A stretch of 64,000 bases of DNA from Chitinophaga sp. CF418 (GTDB lineage: Bacteria; Bacteroidota; Bacteroidia; Chitinophagales; Chitinophagaceae), in NCBI RefSeq assembly GCF_900142925.1, contig NZ_FRCN01000006.1:1-64000 (forward strand), read 5' to 3'. Shown piece after piece: positions 19,013 through 29,900 of this stretch; the stretch's first letter is position 1; each line of letters begins with the position of its first letter. The notes beneath the pieces are model-generated. The model had not been told where the DNA came from. It saw nothing but the letters and a program-made list of their open reading frames with translations, and searched no databases. The position numbers and the translations under genes are program-made.

Positions 19013-22000
19013 ATGATTTTTCAAGCTTTTTGTAACCGGCAAGGGAAGCCTATGCCCGTCCGGAAGGACCACCGGTTATTGATCCAAACGCTACGAGTTA
19101 TGCGATTATCAACCATTCTCTTGCTGGTCTGCATCCTGCAGGCGAGCGCTAAGAGCAGTCGTTCGCAAAGTATCACCTATACCTGTAAAGATGCTCCGCT
19201 TGAACAGGTGTTTAAAGTCATTAAACAACAAACCGGGTATGTCGTGTTCTATGACCAGGAGCTGCTGGTAAAGACCAGGCGTGTTACCCTGACGGTCAAA
19301 AACCTGGAGCTGGAGCCATTCCTCAGGAAAGCCCTGGATGATCAGCCACTGGATTATTCTATCGAGAATAAGACGATCATTATATCCAGGAAGGTAGTAC
19401 CAGATAAGGTGCCTTATGCACAAGCTTTGAAGATCCCGATGGTGTCGGGTGTTATTACGGATGAAAAAGGTCGTCCTGTGACAAGAGCGGTTATCAGGCT
19501 GTTGCCTACTGAGGACAGGGGGACGATGTCAGAAGAAGACGGTTCTTTTATCATGGCGGCAGTACCGCCGGGTAACTATACCCTGGAAATAAGGCATCTG
19601 AGCTTCCTGCCGGCACAGAAGAAGATCGTAGTGGGGGATAAGGATGTGAAGGTGACTATCTCCCTGACACCACAGCAGCGGGAGTTAAAGGGTGTTGTGA
19701 TCAGTACGGGCTTTCAGAAGATAGAAAAGGCAGCTACAACGGGTTCTTACTCATTAATTACGGCAAAAGAGCTGGATGAGACACCTGATATCAATATTAT
19801 GAAGCGCCTGGAAGGAAAGGTACCTGGCGTACGGTTCGATATTCGTAACAACCGTATCCAGATAAGAGGGGTGAACAATTTCGGTACAAGCGCTCCACTG
19901 ATTATCATTGACGGTTTTCCTGCCATTGATCAGAACCTGGCATTGCGCCCGGGGTATACACCGCTCCTGGGCGATCAGGCGGGTACCAGCTACGATGTAT
20001 TAAATGCGTTTAACCCGGCAGACATTGAAAGTATTACTTTCCTGAAAGATGCTGCCGCCACCTCCATATGGGGTTCCAGTGCGGCAAACGGGGTGATCGT
20101 GGTAGAAACAAAGAAAGGAAGGAAGGGAGACATGACAACCCTTACCCTGGGAGGAACGCTGAGTATTGCGGCCCCTGCAAACATGAAGAACATGAATGCG
20201 ATGAACAGTCGTGAGTATATCGACTTCGAACGCGAGATGTTTGACGCCAACTTTTACCAGGACCCTTTTACGCACTGGCGATATACCAATCCCAGTGAGG
20301 CCGTGAAGTATATGTTCCTGGGCAAACGTGGCGATATTACTCCCCAGCAGCGTGATGAGGCCCTGGAAAGACTGGCTAACACAAACAACCAGTCTCAGAT
20401 AAGGGAATACCTGTTACGCCAGGCGGTGACACAACAGTATAACCTGTCTGTTACCGGTGGCGGAAAGAATACCAGCTACTATGTGTCCGGTAACTATTCT
20501 AAAAACCTGCCGGTGTTCAAGGGAAACAAGACAAGTTCCTATTTCGTGAACAGTAATATCAATACCGACCTGCTGGACGGAAAAGTGAAATTGTCTACCG
20601 GCATTAACCACAATTATTCAAGCAGTGTGGTGAACGCGGCTGCATTGACTGCTTTGAATCCAGGCTTCTTTGGCCTGCGTCCTTATGATCTGCTGGTAGA
20701 TGAGCAGGGGCGGCCAGTGAATTACAGTATTTTGTTCAAGCCACGAGTGGAAGATAGTCTGCGGAGACTAGGCATGCTACCCTGGACTTACAATTCCGTT
20801 GATCAGCTGAATTATTCCAATACTCACTATTTCAAGCAGACAACCCGTGTACAGACTTCAATAACCACCCGCCTGACTCCCTGGGCAGACCTGCAGTTGT
20901 CGGGTATGTACCAGCGCAGTTCACAGGAGATCGAGCTGATAGATGAACTGAACAGCTATACTACGAGAGATCTGCTGAACACAGCTACATCTATCCAGAA
21001 CGGAAAACTGGTATATGGTATTCCAATAGGGGATGTCGTAAAGCATACCAATACCTGGTCAAGTGACTATGGCCTCAGGGCTCAATTGAATATAGATAAG
21101 CAATGGAAGTTGATCCATCATATCAACTTCATCGCTGGTACTGATATCCGTGAGACAAAGTCAAAAGGCTACCGTCAGACACACTATGGGTATGACCCCA
21201 ATACAGGTTCTGCGCAGGCCTGGAACCCGACAGTACCTTACAGGACCTTCTTTTACGGAACGCGTACGCTGGGGTATTCCGACGGCGCATTGATGTCTGA
21301 TATACAACGTTATCTCTCTTATTTCTCCAATGCCAACTATTCCCTGCATGATAAGTACTTCGTATCCGGGAGCCTGCGCTTTGATGATTTCAGCATGCTG
21401 GGTATAGAGCGCCGTGACAGGGCTATTCCCTTATGGTCGGCAGGTCTGAAATGGGATGTCAGGAAGGAACATTTTATGCCGGGAAAGAAATGGCTGACAG
21501 GCCTGGCGCTACGTCTTACTTATGGTACAGCAGGTACAGCTCCTTCCGGCGGTTCCAATTATCCTGTGGTAAATGTAATGCCGGCTGATCCTATGACGGG
21601 ATTAACATACGGCACTATCGGTACTCCGGGTAATCAGCACCTGGGCTGGGAAACGACTAGTACGCTGAATGGAGGTATTGATGCTGATATCCTGTATGGT
21701 TTGCTGGGTATCACATTTGATATTTACCGTAAACACTCTTCCGGTATACTGGCCACCTTACCTTTCAATGCCACCTATGGCTGGAGCACACTGTTATATA
21801 ATACTGCCTCAATGAACAGTCATGGTTTGGAGTTCGGTATCAATGCCAATATCATACGTACAAAAAACTGGGGATACAGCACAAATTTCAACCTGGCTTA
21901 CAATACCAACAGGGTCACCGATACACGGTTTAATGTGAACGCGAATACGCTTGAAACCGGATTTCCGGTAGCGGGTCACCCGGTCGATTACCTGACGGCA

Positions 22001-22639
22001 CTAAGATGGGCTGGGTTGGACCAGGAAGGACAATCGCTGATCTACAACAATGCTGGCAAGATCCTGACGTCTACTGACGGGGAAGTAGTGAAGCCTGAAG
22101 ACCGGGTGTTTAAAGGGCGTTTAAATCCGCCGGTATTTGGAGGTTTTATGCATTTAATACGATTCAGGCAGCTGAGTTTTTCTGCGAGAATGGTTTTCTA
22201 TATGGGACATAACATGATGAAAAAGGAAGTGGTACCGGGTCTTTATCCGGAGAGCGGTAACGCGCCGGGATTTGCAGGTACATCAAAGGCATTGGTACGC
22301 CGCTGGCGGAAGCCGGGTGATGAGGCTAATACCAATATCCCTGGAATTATCCATTCCAATTTCACCAGCCTGGCGCGCTACCGGGATGCAGACATCAATG
22401 TGATCAGTGCTTCTCATGCGCGCCTGGAGCAGCTCTCGCTGAACTATATGGCGGGCTCCCGCATACTTAAAAAGTGGCCGTTCATTAAGACCATGAATGT
22501 GGGGGCGACAGTGAGTAACCTGGGTGTCATATGGCGTAAGAATAAAGAGGGTATTGACCCGATGTATGTGCTGGAAAATAATTTCGGTAGTCTTAAGCCG
22601 GCACCTACCTATACCTTCAATTTCAATGTTTCATTTTAA
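19013..22639 (+). CDS. SusC-type TonB-dependent transducer with STN domain (unit B)
   Basis: 1208 residues. A long N-terminus leads to a signal helix (LRVMRLSTILLLVCILQASA). An STN domain then runs about 50-105 (ITYTCKDAPLEQVFKVIKQQTGYVVFYD), a carboxypeptidase-like repeat 140-220 (VSGVITDEKGRPVTRAVIRL), and the plug (VVISTGFQKIEKAATTGSYS, PLIIIDGFPAI, SITFLKDAAATSIWGSSAANGVIVV). The barrel ends in FNFNVSF. The STN domain and the sigma/anti-sigma pair upstream show that it signals substrate arrival as well as importing. SusD follows after 12 bases and a zinc metalloprotease after that, so the imported ligand may be peptide-like. The 124-base gap after FecR contains the hairpin at 18915-18938. 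Confidence 0.94.
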   Translation: MIFQAFCNRQGKPMPVRKDHRLLIQTLRVMRLSTILLLVCILQASAKSSRSQSITYTCKDAPLEQVFKVIKQQTGYVVFYDQELLVKTRRVTLTVKNLELEPFLRKALDDQPLDYSIENKTIIISRKVVPDKVPYAQALKIPMVSGVITDEKGRPVTRAVIRLLPTEDRGTMSEEDGSFIMAAVPPGNYTLEIRHLSFLPAQKKIVVGDKDVKVTISLTPQQRELKGVVISTGFQKIEKAATTGSYSLITAKELDETPDINIMKRLEGKVPGVRFDIRNNRIQIRGVNNFGTSAPLIIIDGFPAIDQNLALRPGYTPLLGDQAGTSYDVLNAFNPADIESITFLKDAAATSIWGSSAANGVIVVETKKGRKGDMTTLTLGGTLSIAAPANMKNMNAMNSREYIDFEREMFDANFYQDPFTHWRYTNPSEAVKYMFLGKRGDITPQQRDEALERLANTNNQSQIREYLLRQAVTQQYNLSVTGGGKNTSYYVSGNYSKNLPVFKGNKTSSYFVNSNINTDLLDGKVKLSTGINHNYSSSVVNAAALTALNPGFFGLRPYDLLVDEQGRPVNYSILFKPRVEDSLRRLGMLPWTYNSVDQLNYSNTHYFKQTTRVQTSITTRLTPWADLQLSGMYQRSSQEIELIDELNSYTTRDLLNTATSIQNGKLVYGIPIGDVVKHTNTWSSDYGLRAQLNIDKQWKLIHHINFIAGTDIRETKSKGYRQTHYGYDPNTGSAQAWNPTVPYRTFFYGTRTLGYSDGALMSDIQRYLSYFSNANYSLHDKYFVSGSLRFDDFSMLGIERRDRAIPLWSAGLKWDVRKEHFMPGKKWLTGLALRLTYGTAGTAPSGGSNYPVVNVMPADPMTGLTYGTIGTPGNQHLGWETTSTLNGGIDADILYGLLGITFDIYRKHSSGILATLPFNATYGWSTLLYNTASMNSHGLEFGINANIIRTKNWGYSTNFNLAYNTNRVTDTRFNVNANTLETGFPVAGHPVDYLTALRWAGLDQEGQSLIYNNAGKILTSTDGEVVKPEDRVFKGRLNPPVFGGFMHLIRFRQLSFSARMVFYMGHNMMKKEVVPGLYPESGNAPGFAGTSKALVRRWRKPGDEANTNIPGIIHSNFTSLARYRDADINVISASHARLEQLSLNYMAGSRILKKWPFIKTMNVGATVSNLGVIWRKNKEGIDPMYVLENNFGSLKPAPTYTFNFNVSF

Positions 22640-22651
22640 TCTTTACAGATC

Positions 22652-24022
22652 ATGTCTATCGTAAACAGGTTAATATATCTCGCGCTGGGTATTGTGTTCT
22701 TGTGCCTCAACACAGGATGCAGGGACTATGTAGAGGTCTCACCCATTGGCAGACGGGCGCTGGTAAATACGGGCGACTATCAGCAGCTATTATATAATGC
22801 AAACGACTTCCAGCCTTCGGGTTCATTCCCCGCTTATGCATCTGACGACTACGGTATCAGTGACGCTAATTTTGAAACGAATATGCTCTCTGTGCTGGGC
22901 GCGGTATATAGTTGGGCAGTCACATTTGTGGGTGAAGGGGAAGACCAGGACTGGGCCCGGTTTTACAAGCAGATCTATGTCTGCAACCAGATCATTGAGG
23001 GTGTATCCGGTAGTGTAGGTGGCACACCGGCACAAAAAGACCGTATACGAGCAGAGGCGCTGGTACATCGCGCCTACGCTTACCTGATGCTGGTGAATAG
23101 TTATGCGAAACACTATAACAAAACAACTGCTGCTGCTGATCCAGGTGTGCCAGTGTTGCTGAAACCCGATCTATATGCACCCTTGCACAGGGCTTCCGTA
23201 CAGGCAGTGTACGACCAGATAAAGGCTGATCTGGAAGCGGCAATACCTGCATTGCCCGATCAGGCTATCATCAATATGGTGCCTTCTGCTACAGCAGCTT
23301 ATGGCTTGCTGGCGCGTGCATCGCTTTATATGGCTGACTATTCGAATGCAGCAAAATATGCAGATAGTGCGCTGGAAAGACAATACACCCTGCTTGACCT
23401 GCGGAAATATGTAGACAATGTGATCTCGTTACCGCTGTTGTACCAGGATCCTGAGGTCATGCTGGCAAAGGAGGTACGTGGCATGACACAGGTCTATGCC
23501 ATGAACCCTTCACTGGTACAGCTCTTTACTACGGGAGACCTGCGTTATACCATATTCACAGCTGATGGATCGACTTATGCCTGGGCGCCTTTTACGGGCC
23601 GGGGATTCTGGCGTCCTATGCTTACAAATACAGGCGCCTGGACAGGTCCTGGTGTGCCGGAGATGATGCTGATCAGGGCGGAATGTGATGCGCGCAATGG
23701 CAAGACAGCAGATGCCTTATCGCTGTTGAATGCACTACGTGTAAAACGCTTTACAGCACAAGACTATGCTGACCTGACGGCTGCAACATCGGAAGAAGCT
23801 TTACGCCTGGTACTGGAAGAACGCCGCCGTGAGCTGATGGGTACAGGGCTTCGCTGGTTTGATCAAAAGAGACTGAATCTTGAGCCGGCCTTTGCAACAA
23901 CGGTCACACGTACCTACCTGGGCAAAACTTATACGCTGGAACCAAACAGCAACCGATACGTATTTCCTATAGCCACAACTTATATTCAATTCAATCCGGA
24001 GATCACACAGAATCCGAGGTAA
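22652..24022 (+). CDS. SusD/RagB-type surface lipoprotein (unit B)
   Basis: 456 residues. The lipobox is at LCLNTGC (Cys near 23). Helical segments follow: AEALVHRAYAYLMLVNSYAKHY and a mid-region TPR-like part (ATAAYGLLARASLYMADYSNAAKYADSAL). The C-terminal SusD tail reads LMLIRAECDARNG and later LVLEERRRELMGTGLRWFDQKRL. Compared with the 607-residue SusD of unit A it is compact. It starts 12 bases downstream of its SusC partner and should cap that barrel. The next gene, a metalloprotease, begins 18 bases later, so the three are one transcript. Confidence 0.93.
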   Translation: MSIVNRLIYLALGIVFLCLNTGCRDYVEVSPIGRRALVNTGDYQQLLYNANDFQPSGSFPAYASDDYGISDANFETNMLSVLGAVYSWAVTFVGEGEDQDWARFYKQIYVCNQIIEGVSGSVGGTPAQKDRIRAEALVHRAYAYLMLVNSYAKHYNKTTAAADPGVPVLLKPDLYAPLHRASVQAVYDQIKADLEAAIPALPDQAIINMVPSATAAYGLLARASLYMADYSNAAKYADSALERQYTLLDLRKYVDNVISLPLLYQDPEVMLAKEVRGMTQVYAMNPSLVQLFTTGDLRYTIFTADGSTYAWAPFTGRGFWRPMLTNTGAWTGPGVPEMMLIRAECDARNGKTADALSLLNALRVKRFTAQDYADLTAATSEEALRLVLEERRRELMGTGLRWFDQKRLNLEPAFATTVTRTYLGKTYTLEPNSNRYVFPIATTYIQFNPEITQNPR

Positions 24023-24040
24023 AAACATTACAAATTACAT

Positions 24041-26581
24041 ATGTTGAAATTAAGATCAAGCAGAAGTGCATGGCTGTTGTCATGCGCGATGTTAGCTGCG
24101 TCCTTACATGTAACGGCGCAGAAGAGAAAAGGTAAGGATAAGGACAAACCTGCTCCTTCCGCCGAGGTAAAAACAGATACTACGGCTAAGAAACCGGAGC
24201 CGCCCAAACTGAAGAAATACAGTGAGGTGATCACCAAGGACATGCATACGTCCAAAGGCTTCATTACGGTGCATTCCAAAGAAGACGAGTACTACTTTGA
24301 AGTGCCGTTTTCCGTGATGGGTAAAGACATCCTGATCGTGAACCGTGTTGCCGAAGCCTCTGTGGATATGCGTAATGGCATATGGGGCCTGGTAGGTGAC
24401 GATATCGGACAGGGTGTATACCGTTTTGAGATGGGAAGAGGTAATAAACTCTTCCTGCGCAGGATCTCTTTTACAGAATACACCGGCGACAGCACCAAGC
24501 CGATGTTTGCCAGTGTGCAGAAGAACAACCTGCAGGCTATTGCTGCCGTTTTCCCTATTGTGGCCTATAACGCTGATTCCACCGGGGCAGTGCTGAATAT
24601 GGGGGAATTCCTCAACAGCGATAATGATATCCTGTACTTCTCCAAACAGTTATTTAAAGACCGTGCAGGTATGGGTGCGCAACAGAATGACCGCAGTTAT
24701 ATCAAGTATGTACATCCTTATACCACCAACCTGGAAGTGCGTGCCTTTAAAACATACAGTGCAGGCAGGAACCCTACCTCATCCAACTACAGTGTGGAGC
24801 TGAACTCCTCCCTGGTATTACTGCCCGAAACACCTGCACGTCCCCGTTTGCAGGATAAACGCGTAGGTTTTTTCTCTGTTACGCACAGGGACTTTGACGC
24901 GCATCCACAGGGGGTGACTAACGCCGCTTATTCTATCCGCTGGAGACTGGAGCCTAAACCGGAAGACGTGGAAAAATATAAGAGAGGCGAGCTGGTGGAA
25001 CCTGTTAAGCCGATCGTATTTTATATTGATCCTGTGACGCCTAAGAAATGGGTGCCTTACCTGATACAAGGGGTAAATGATTGGAAAGCAGCCTTTGAGA
25101 AGGCCGGGTTTAAGAATGCTATTTATGCCAGGGAGGCGCCAACCCGTGAGGAAGACAGCACCTGGAGCCTGGAAGACGCAAGACACTCCGCTATTGTATA
25201 CCGTCCTTCTATTATTGCGAATGCCATGGGGCCCAGTGTAACCGATCCGCGTTCCGGCGAGATCCTGGAAAGCCATGTGTTCTGGTATCATAACGTCATG
25301 TCTCTGTTACAGAAATGGTATTTCGTGCAGTGTGCAGCTGTAGATACCGGGGCCAGAAAACTGGTGCTGGACGATAAACTGATGGGAGAACTGATCCGTT
25401 TTGTTTCATCCCACGAAGTGGGACATGCATTGGGACTGGCGCATAATTTTGGTTCCAGCTCCACCGTTCCGGTAGAGAACCTGCGTAATAAAGCCTGGGT
25501 GGAAAAATATGGGCATACGCCTTCCATCATGGACTATGCCCGTTTCAACTACGTAGCGCAGCCGGAAGACAATATCAGCCGTGCCGGCTTGTTTCCCCGT
25601 ATCAATGACTATGATAAATGGGCAATTGAATGGGGATATACATGGCGCCCGGATATCAAAGACGAGTGGGAAGAACAGAAAGTGCTGACTGCCATAGTAA
25701 CGGATAGCCTGAAGAATAAAAGGCTCTGGTTTGGCAATGAGATGGAGCCCCTGGATCCCCGCAGTCAGAATGAAGACCTGGGTGACGATGCTGTGAAGGC
25801 AAGCACCTATGGTATCATGAACCTGAAACGGATCATTAAGCACCTGGGAGAATGGACGAATGAGCCGGAAAAGGATGCTACGAATATGCGGGAGATGCTG
25901 TCTACGTTATTTAATCAGTATGTAACCTATGTAGGGCACGTGATGAAGATCGTTGGCGGACAGTATCATTACGAGAAGGTCGGTAGTCAGCCGGGTCCAG
26001 TATACGAGGCCGTAGCATATAAGCGTCAGAAAGAGGCGATGGCATTCCTGGATAAGGAACTCTTTACTATTCCCGAATGGCTGAATGAGAAGCCCCTGAT
26101 GGACAGGATACCGGACAAATTCGGTATTGACCTGACGGAAGTTTACCGCAGCGCCATGAACGGTATGCTAAACCGCATGCGTTTAACCTCCATGCTGGCC
26201 GCACAGTATGATGATAAAGTGGCGAACCCCTATACTGTAGAAGAGTTATTGCAGGACATGGACAAGATCATCTTTAAGGAACTGTATGCAGGGAAGAGTG
26301 TAAGCTTCTACAGGCGTAACCTGCAGAAGATCTATATCAATAAGCTGCTGGATATGGTTTATCCGAGTGATGATATGGACCAGATGTTCTCGGGCATGAA
26401 TCAGGTGTATACCTATTACCAGACAGATATGAGCGATATCCTGAAAGCATCGCTTGCAAAAGAACAGCAGCTGATTGCCAGGTACCAGGCAGATCCCCGT
26501 CTGGATAAAGAAACCCAGCGACACCTGAAGGAGCTGAATGTGAAGATCAGAAAAATGGGAGAGAAGGACCTGCGGTTCTGA
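24041..26581 (+). CDS. Zinc-dependent metalloprotease (DUF5117/DUF5118, metzincin-like)
   Basis: 846 residues with a signal peptide (to about 26, LHVTAQK) and a Lys-rich linker. Tandem DUF5118/DUF5117-type regions occupy about 45-330. The protease core has the zinc motif HEVGHALGLAH at residues 458-468 (ligands H458, H462, H468; E459 general base) and a downstream methionine-turn candidate (SIMDYARFNY). The helical C-terminus (from about 650) is typical of this large Bacteroidota family. As the last gene of unit B, with a terminator right after it, it is probably a secreted or periplasmic enzyme that trims the proteins or peptides taken up by the SusCD pair. Substrate is inferred from context only. 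Confidence 0.9.
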   Translation: MLKLRSSRSAWLLSCAMLAASLHVTAQKRKGKDKDKPAPSAEVKTDTTAKKPEPPKLKKYSEVITKDMHTSKGFITVHSKEDEYYFEVPFSVMGKDILIVNRVAEASVDMRNGIWGLVGDDIGQGVYRFEMGRGNKLFLRRISFTEYTGDSTKPMFASVQKNNLQAIAAVFPIVAYNADSTGAVLNMGEFLNSDNDILYFSKQLFKDRAGMGAQQNDRSYIKYVHPYTTNLEVRAFKTYSAGRNPTSSNYSVELNSSLVLLPETPARPRLQDKRVGFFSVTHRDFDAHPQGVTNAAYSIRWRLEPKPEDVEKYKRGELVEPVKPIVFYIDPVTPKKWVPYLIQGVNDWKAAFEKAGFKNAIYAREAPTREEDSTWSLEDARHSAIVYRPSIIANAMGPSVTDPRSGEILESHVFWYHNVMSLLQKWYFVQCAAVDTGARKLVLDDKLMGELIRFVSSHEVGHALGLAHNFGSSSTVPVENLRNKAWVEKYGHTPSIMDYARFNYVAQPEDNISRAGLFPRINDYDKWAIEWGYTWRPDIKDEWEEQKVLTAIVTDSLKNKRLWFGNEMEPLDPRSQNEDLGDDAVKASTYGIMNLKRIIKHLGEWTNEPEKDATNMREMLSTLFNQYVTYVGHVMKIVGGQYHYEKVGSQPGPVYEAVAYKRQKEAMAFLDKELFTIPEWLNEKPLMDRIPDKFGIDLTEVYRSAMNGMLNRMRLTSMLAAQYDDKVANPYTVEELLQDMDKIIFKELYAGKSVSFYRRNLQKIYINKLLDMVYPSDDMDQMFSGMNQVYTYYQTDMSDILKASLAKEQQLIARYQADPRLDKETQRHLKELNVKIRKMGEKDLRF

Positions 26582-26597
26582 TAAAATAGCCAACCAT

Positions 26598-26632
26598 AAA
26601 AGGGGCGTCTCACGAACGAGGCGCCTTTTTTA
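26598..26632 (+). terminator. Rho-independent terminator of unit B
   Basis: Stem ggcgtctc / gaggcgcc (one G-U) with loop acgaac, followed by a run of Ts. It lies about 20 bases after the metalloprotease stop. Confidence 0.9.
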
Positions 26633-26852
26633 TTTTAATTACCCCATATGACGCAGTATTACGTCAGCACTGTCTGCCAGCGTCTTTCAAAAAAGCGAAA
26701 AAAGTATCTGTATTGGAGAAAATCATGAGAGCTATTTAACCCAATATCTGATTCTTTCGTATCCGGCACCATGATCATAGATCGTCAGTAATACTAATCA
26801 CCGACTTTACGGCACATTATCCTGTTTCCCACGTTAAAACCAGATGCTTATG

Positions 26853-26866
26853 TGCAAACGTTTGCA
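26853..26866. promoter_or_regulatory. LacI/GalR-type operator palindrome upstream of unit C
   Basis: tgcaaacgtttgca is a perfect 14-bp palindrome with the central CG step and the AAnCGnTT pattern of LacI/GalR-family operators. It sits 87 bases before the SusC start, in the 372-base gap 26582-26953, which otherwise holds only the unit B terminator. No LacI gene is in the window, so the regulator must be elsewhere. Confidence 0.55.
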
Positions 26867-26953
26867 TTGTCTATAGGTATTACCCTGCGATTCCTTTCTT
26901 TTTGTAGCTGTTGATCCGTTAAACATGTTTTTCATCACTTAAATCCATACGTT

Positions 26954-29900
26954 ATGATTAATGCTTACAGACCCCGCATCAGGCTATTGCTCCTGTGCAT
27001 TACACTAATTTTCGCCTGGACGGCTGTACACGCCCAGGTCCGGACAATAACCGGTATCATTACCCGTGATAGCGATAAACAACCCATTCCCGGCGCTACC
27101 GTAAGAGTAAAAGGTAGTAATACCGGCACATCTACAGATGACCGGGGCCGTTATTCCCTGGCAAATGTACCTGCTAATGCTACACTGGTGATTACTGTCA
27201 TCGGTTTTCAGACGCAGGAGTTGCCCGTAAATGGCCGTCAGCAGATAGATATTTCGCTTGCAGAAAGCAGTAAGGGATTAAACGAAGTACTGGTAGTAGG
27301 TTATGGCACACAGAAGAAGAGTGACCTGACAGGCGCGATTGCCACTGTGAACGGCGCCGAACTGAATAAAAGGATCGCTACAGATCCAGTGCAGCTGTTA
27401 CAGGGGAAAATGCCGGGACTATCGCTCACCCAAGGCTCTGGCGAAGCCGGTAATGAAGGCGCAGTGTTGCGGGTGAGAGGACTGGGTTCCTATAGCTCCG
27501 CAGGAAGCAGCCCCCTGGTGATTGTAGACGGTTTACCGGGAAGTCTTACAGTACTTGACCCACAGAATATAGAATCAGTTACGCTGCTGAAAGATGCGGC
27601 ATCTGCTGCTATATATGGTACGAGAGCTGCCAATGGCGTGATACTGGTGACGACCAAACAAGGGAGAAGCGGGAAGTTCCAGCTGTCGTACGACTATAGC
27701 CTCGGCATCACCAAACCCACGGCTTTGCCTGATAACCTGATCTATAACTCTGCACAGTATATGCAGATGTACAACGTAGCAGCTGCCAATTCAGGTTATA
27801 CAAACAGGTTTACCCCCGAGATGATTGCCGCTTATACTAATCCTTCCGATCCTAAGCGGTATCCTAATTTCAACTGGCTGGATGCGGTCATGAGGACAGT
27901 ACGGGTACAAACCCATCATATCGGCATGACCGGTGGCAGTAACGGAACTGTTTATAACATCGGTATTGGTTATGTAGATCAGCCGGATATCATGATCGGT
28001 TTTTCATACAAGAAGTATAACCTGCAGTTTAACCTGAATTCGAAGATCAATGACTGGGCTACTTTCGGTTCCAGTGTTACGCTCAACTACGGAAAAAGAA
28101 CATATGCCTCCAGGGGCAGCCAGGATATGTTCCTGTCCACGCTCTCCCAATCGCCGATGTACGGACCTAAATTGCCTGACGGTAGCGGACGTTATGTGAA
28201 CTCTGTATATCCCAGCGTACAAACACCCAATAAAAATCCCGTGGCTATTGCAGAGAATGCGCTCGTGAACAGTAATGACTACTATTTGCAAAGTAGTCTC
28301 TTCCTGAACATCCGTCTCTTAAAAGGACTGGAATGGAGAACAAGCGGAGGGCTTAATTTCAATTTCAACAAGGTGTATGATTTCAAACCCGTGATCAATC
28401 AGTATAACTGGTTTGCGAAACCGAACGATCCTGCCGAACGGCCACTGGATGTGAACGGACAAGGACTTGTGGTAACAGACAGTAATATGGTTTACCCCGT
28501 GGGCTATACCCAGCTTACGTATTCAAAAACATTCAACCGGCATAATTTCAAGGTGTTGGCCGGTACCCAGGCAGAGTACAACAAGGCACAGCGACTTGTA
28601 GCCAGCCGTAATACTCCTTTCCCCAGCAATAGCCTGCACGAATTGAATGCAGGTCCGGCAGGCTCCCAGATTGCAACCGGTACTTCCGCGGAATGGGCGT
28701 TACGCTCTTATTACGGAAGACTGAATTATGATTATGATGAAAAATACCTGCTGGAGGTCAATGCCCGTTATGATGCCTCTTCCCGTTTCCCGCCCGACAA
28801 TCGCTGGGGACTTTTTCCCTCTGTTTCCGCCGGCTGGGTGCTTACACGTGAAAAATTCCTCCACAATATTACATGGCTGAATAATCTGAAGGTACGTGGT
28901 TCATGGGGTAAATTGGGTAACCAGAACATTGGCAATTATCCTTATCAGGATGTATATACCAGCCAGAATGCTTATAATACCAATACCGGTTACGCTTATT
29001 CATTCTCGGGCAATACGCTGAGCTCCGGCGTAGCGCAGAACGGACTGGTAGACGGCAGTATTAAGTGGGAGACCACCCGCATTTTTGATGCCGGTGCAGA
29101 TATCACCCTGTTCAATAAACTGGATGTCACTGTCGACTGGTATAATAAACTGACCTACGATATCCTGTATACGCCTTTAATTCCTGCCTACCTGGGTTTG
29201 AATGCAGCCACCGTCAACCGGGGCAAAATGAAGAATACAGGGCTGGAAGCCTCTTTGCAGTATACAGATAACATAGGGAATGTAAGGTTTTCCGCAGGGG
29301 CTACTTTTCAGACAAATAAGAACAGGGTCATTAAGTTTGGCGCACCCTCCATCAATACGGGTAATAACACCATCATCCAGGAAGGGCAGCCGTATGGCAG
29401 CTTCTACCTGGATGAGTACGCGGGTATCTTCCAGTCGGCCGATGAAGTAGCCCGGTCTCCCATTCAGCAGTACAATCCTAAACCAGGCTATTTGAAATTC
29501 AGGGACGTAACAGGTAACGATACTGTTAATGCCAGTGACAGGGTGATCGTGCCGGGTGTTTTTCCAAAGTTTGATTATTCCTTTAACGCCAGCGCCTCCT
29601 GGAAGAACTTTGATATCTCTGTTTTCCTGTATGGCTCCTACGGACAGAAGCTGTTTGTGAACGGTTGGGGCGTTCAGCCATTCAACCAGGGATCTCCTCC
29701 CACTACAGACTGGCTGAATGCATGGACCCCGGAGCACCCCAGCACCACTATGCCGCTGATTTACATAACCGGACAGGGAGATGCCAGCAGTAATATCAGC
29801 ACTGCATCCACCTACTATCTGAAAGGCGCTTCCTTTTTAAGGCTCAAGAACGTGCAGATAGGGTATACATTGCCGGCCGCCCTGGCAAAACGCGCGGCGC

